Part shown: one piece after another, positions 3,536-6,415 of the stretch
Layout of the letters: the number at the start of each line of letters is the position of its first letter
Position numbering within the stretch: the stretch's first letter is position 1
DNA from: Bacteroidota bacterium
GTDB lineage: Bacteria > Bacteroidota > Bacteroidia > Bacteroidales > PUMT01
Length of the DNA: 6,415 bases
Assembly: GCA_003567115.1 (NCBI GenBank)
Contig: PXAP01000091.1
Span: 1-6,415, forward strand
Direction of reading: 5' to 3'
Notes under the pieces: model-generated
What the model was told of the DNA's origin: nothing
The model's input: the letters and a program-made list of their open reading frames with translations, nothing else
Databases searched by the model: none
Made by a program: the position numbers and the translations under genes

Positions 3536-6415
3536 ATGTACAGCTACAGAAATATCAATACAACTGTAGGGTGGCTGGTTTGCGCCTTATCAACTGTCGT
3601 GTATTTTTCAACGATGGAGCCAACAGCAAGCTGGTGGGACTGCAGTGAGCGTATAACAGCATCTTATGGTATGGAGATACCTCATCCTCCGGGAGTACCT
3701 TTTTTTATGCTTATGGGGAGGCTGTTCACCATGCTGGCGGCGGAGCCCTCACAGGCTGCCCTGTTTATGAATGCCATGTCTGCCCTGGCAGCATCCTTTA
3801 CCGCGATGTTTTTGTTCTGGATAATTGCTCATTTAGGGAAAAAGATCATTTCACCTGGTTCCGAACCAACACCAGTACAGGCTTTAACCCTGATTGGATC
3901 TGCTCTGACAGGCTCACTGGCTTTCTGTTTTTCCGATACCCAATGGTTCATAGCAGTAGAGGCGGAGACATACGCAACAAGTGGATTTTTTACTGCACTT
4001 GTATTCTGGTCAATCCTGAAATGGGAAGATGCAGCCGTTAATAAATATTCTTCAAGGTGGCTTATCCTGATTTCTTACCTTATTGGACTTTCCATTGGGG
4101 TGCATCTGCTTAACCTGCTTGTCATCCCTGCAATAGTATTTGTGTGTTATTTTAAACTTTACCAGGTTACCCGGGAAGGTTTTTTTTATGCGGTACTAAT
4201 TTCTGTTCTTTTCCTGGGCGGGTTGTTTTTTTTAGTTGTTCCGGGAACATTAAGAGTGGCTTTCCTTTTTGAACTTGCCATGGTAAATTATCTTGGCCTG
4301 CCTTATCATAGCGGGGTGCTGCTTTTTATTACCGTTGTCGTTGTTTTGATTGTATACGGACTGTATTACACTCACAAGAATAACCGTCCCGCTCTGAACA
4401 CGATAATTCTTGGGCTGGCAATGGTATTAACCGGGTATTCATCTTATGCATTGATTGTAATACGCTCCGGTGCCGGTCCGCCAATGAACCAGGCTTCACC
4501 CGACAACATAGTTGCACTCACCTCTTATCTCAGACGGGAGCAATATGGTGCCAGTCCGCTCCTGCATGGTCAATATTACAGCGCGCCGTTGAAGGGACTG
4601 AAAGAGGGAAGAATGAGATATATCAGGGAGAGCGGCCGTTACATAAGTATCAATCCGAGACTTGAAGCGGAGTACCATCCTGAGTTCACCGGCTTTTTCC
4701 CCAGGATGTGGAGCAGCAACCAGGGTCATATCCGCGAATATGTGCGCTGGGGCAACATTGAAGGCAGCAGGGTAAGGGTTGATGTCAACGGAGAACCCCG
4801 CCTTATTACCCGTCCCACCTTTATAGAAAACATGAGTTTCTTTTTGCGTTATCAGGTTTGGCATATGTATGGGAGATATTTTATGTGGAACTTTGTGGGA
4901 AGACAGAATGACAAGCAGGGCTTTGGAGATATTCTTAATGGCAACTGGCTGAGCGGGATCCGCTTTATTGACGAGTGGCGACTGGGACCACAGGACAACC
5001 TGCCCCTTCATATTGCCGGGCATCCGGGAAGAAATACCTATTATGGATTGCCGTTGCTTCTGGGTTTGATTGGCATGTTTTACCATGCCAGAAAATCAAA
5101 TAAAGATTTTATTGCTATTCTCCTTCTGTTTTTCTTTATGGGACTGGCAATAATAATATATCTGAATCAGCACCCGTTACAGGCTCGAGAAAGGGATTAT
5201 ACCTATGCAGGTTCTTTCATGGCATTTTCAGTCTGGATTGGGATGGGCGTACTGGCTCTGACCCGATGGTTTCAGAAATTGATTTCCGGGAAGATCAGTG
5301 TTGTGGCCGTGGTCATTGTCACACTTCTTTTAGTGCCAGGACTCATGGCCTTCGAAAACCATGATGATCATGATCGTTCAGGCAGGTTCACTGTGCGTGA
5401 CTTTGCTGTTAACTACCTGCAAAGCACAGAACCGGATTCAATTCTTTTCACTCATGGCGATAATGACACCTTCCCGCTTTGGTACGTTCAGCAGGTTGAA
5501 GGCATACGCACGGATGTCAGAGTAGTTGTAATGGGTTTTCTGAATACCGATTGGTACATAGAGCAGATGAAAAGAAAAAAGAATAATTCACCGCCGCTTC
5601 CAATATCAATACCACGGAATAAACATGTTGACGGCACAAATGATCAAATTCCTGTATGGGAGAGGATTGAAAGTCGCATAGATGCCAGGCAGGTGCTGGA
5701 TTTTATTATTGATGACAGCAGTCGGAGTAAACTTCGTGTTTCTGACAACAGGTTGAAAGATTATTTACCTGTAAGGAAAACAGGGATCAATGTTGACGCC
5801 GGGAAAGTTATTGATAACGGTACTGTGGCCCCGGAACTGAAAGATGAGATAGTTCCTTCAGTCAATATTGACATCGAAAATAATTATCTGTGGAAAAATC
5901 AGATGATGGTACTTGATATAATTGCTTCAAACAACTGGGAAAGGCCGGTATATTTCACAGGTGGGGGGACAGATGATGTACTCGGACTTGAAGATTATTT
6001 TCAACTCGAGGGATTTGCCTACAGACTGGTGCCGATACATACTGAAGGTGAACTTTTTGAACATGGCCGGGTAAATACCTCTGTGATGTATGATAATTTT
6101 ATGAACCGGTTTACCTGGGGCAGGATGAATGAACCCGGCGTTCATCTTTGTAACCATAATATAAGGGTAATAAGGACTCTCAGGTTAAGGCTTAAGTTTG
6201 CCCGGCTGGCCAATGCCCTTACCAGCGAGAAAAAATCTGACAAAGCAATAGATATACTGGACAGGTGTATGGAGCTGATGCCAGTTGATAGGGTTAACTA
6301 TGATTTTATGATGCTCCCGGTGATAGAGGCGTATTACCGTGCAGGTAGCTCAGAAAAGGCCGGTGAACTTCTTAAAGGGGATTTTGATTCTGCATCAGAA
6401 GAGTTTGAATATTAC
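3536..6415 (+). CDS. DUF2723/TMEM260-type GT-C glycosyltransferase (protein O-mannosyltransferase-like), 3' end outside window
   Basis: The frame is open for 960 codons to the window edge, so the C-terminus is missing. Family features are strong: the first-loop acidic motif WWDCSE (33-38; D35 and E38 are candidate catalytic acids), HPPG (50-53), FSDTQWFIAVEAETYATSGF (132-150), SYLRREQYG (330-338), GRYFMWNFVGRQND (446-459), ARERDYTYAGSF (550-561), ENHDDHDRSGR (607-617) and HGDNDTFPLWYVQQVEG (640-656). Roughly 11-12 membrane helices are visible: near 10-27, then about eight up to residue 313, and four at about 503-520, 525-543, 560-578 and 588-606. Residues 315-500 and the C-terminal part after 607 should be soluble, on the periplasmic side for a GT-C enzyme. 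Residues 882-950 contain two TPR-like helix pairs. The human relative TMEM260 is a protein O-mannosyltransferase using a lipid-linked donor; substrate and sugar here are unknown. The usual motif in bacterial relatives, as I recall, is WDCGE; here it is WDCSE. The ATG follows an in-frame TAA at 3524-3526. Confidence 0.92.
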   Translation, partial: MYSYRNINTTVGWLVCALSTVVYFSTMEPTASWWDCSERITASYGMEIPHPPGVPFFMLMGRLFTMLAAEPSQAALFMNAMSALAASFTAMFLFWIIAHLGKKIISPGSEPTPVQALTLIGSALTGSLAFCFSDTQWFIAVEAETYATSGFFTALVFWSILKWEDAAVNKYSSRWLILISYLIGLSIGVHLLNLLVIPAIVFVCYFKLYQVTREGFFYAVLISVLFLGGLFFLVVPGTLRVAFLFELAMVNYLGLPYHSGVLLFITVVVVLIVYGLYYTHKNNRPALNTIILGLAMVLTGYSSYALIVIRSGAGPPMNQASPDNIVALTSYLRREQYGASPLLHGQYYSAPLKGLKEGRMRYIRESGRYISINPRLEAEYHPEFTGFFPRMWSSNQGHIREYVRWGNIEGSRVRVDVNGEPRLITRPTFIENMSFFLRYQVWHMYGRYFMWNFVGRQNDKQGFGDILNGNWLSGIRFIDEWRLGPQDNLPLHIAGHPGRNTYYGLPLLLGLIGMFYHARKSNKDFIAILLLFFFMGLAIIIYLNQHPLQARERDYTYAGSFMAFSVWIGMGVLALTRWFQKLISGKISVVAVVIVTLLLVPGLMAFENHDDHDRSGRFTVRDFAVNYLQSTEPDSILFTHGDNDTFPLWYVQQVEGIRTDVRVVVMGFLNTDWYIEQMKRKKNNSPPLPISIPRNKHVDGTNDQIPVWERIESRIDARQVLDFIIDDSSRSKLRVSDNRLKDYLPVRKTGINVDAGKVIDNGTVAPELKDEIVPSVNIDIENNYLWKNQMMVLDIIASNNWERPVYFTGGGTDDVLGLEDYFQLEGFAYRLVPIHTEGELFEHGRVNTSVMYDNFMNRFTWGRMNEPGVHLCNHNIRVIRTLRLRLKFARLANALTSEKKSDKAIDILDRCMELMPVDRVNYDFMMLPVIEAYYRAGSSEKAGELLKGDFDSASEEFEYY

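Noticed and set aside
4329..4517. Minus-strand open frame of 62 codons
   Set aside because: Antisense to the glycosyltransferase membrane segments; no domain.
4496..5086. Minus-strand open frame of 196 codons
   Set aside because: It is entirely antisense to the glycosyltransferase, whose plus-strand reading has conserved family motifs throughout this interval.
5927..6157. Minus-strand open frame of 76 codons
   Set aside because: Antisense to the glycosyltransferase C-terminal region; no domain.

Overview
The window looks like a chromosomal segment from a member of the Bacteroidota, probably an uncultured Bacteroidales-like lineage. No single motif proves this. The argument is the combination of four family types that co-occur typically in that phylum: a large DUF2723/TMEM260-type membrane glycosyltransferase, a DUF3788 protein, an amphi-Trp protein, and a membrane-anchored protein whose N-terminal domain carries the LGW..SS.W / LS.STIKR.W / GY.DW..F pattern seen in Bacteroidota proteins. 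Start codons lack clear Shine-Dalgarno sequences and are preceded by A/T-rich leaders, which also fits. No tRNA, rRNA, CRISPR array, transposase or integrase was seen.

Layout. Positions 1-306 are AT-rich non-coding DNA that opens with a short 12-bp tandem repeat. Positions 307-579 (+) encode a small amphi-Trp domain protein. A 371-bp gap with weak inverted repeats and no convincing gene follows. Positions 951-1385 (+) encode a two-helix membrane protein with a strand-rich tail, and 1410-1835 (+) a DUF3788 protein; the two are 24 bp apart and probably co-transcribed. A convergent intergenic region (1836-2032) with one hairpin separates them from 2033-3373 (-), a protein with a cytoplasmic HTH-like domain, one transmembrane helix, and periplasmic PKD-like and LamG-like domains. 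Across a 162-bp divergent intergenic region, 3536-6415 (+) encodes a GT-C fold glycosyltransferase of the DUF2723/TMEM260 family. It stays open for all 960 codons and runs off the window end.

How the parts may work together. The most interesting arrangement is the divergent pair at 2033-6415. One gene encodes what looks like a membrane-tethered one-component regulator or sensor with a possible carbohydrate-binding ectodomain. The other encodes a membrane enzyme expected to glycosylate proteins on the outer face of the inner membrane. A perfect 7-bp inverted repeat (ACCTGCC-N24-GGCAGGT) lies between them, just ahead of the glycosyltransferase start. A regulatory link is inference only. The remaining genes are small conserved or uncharacterised proteins without an assigned pathway.
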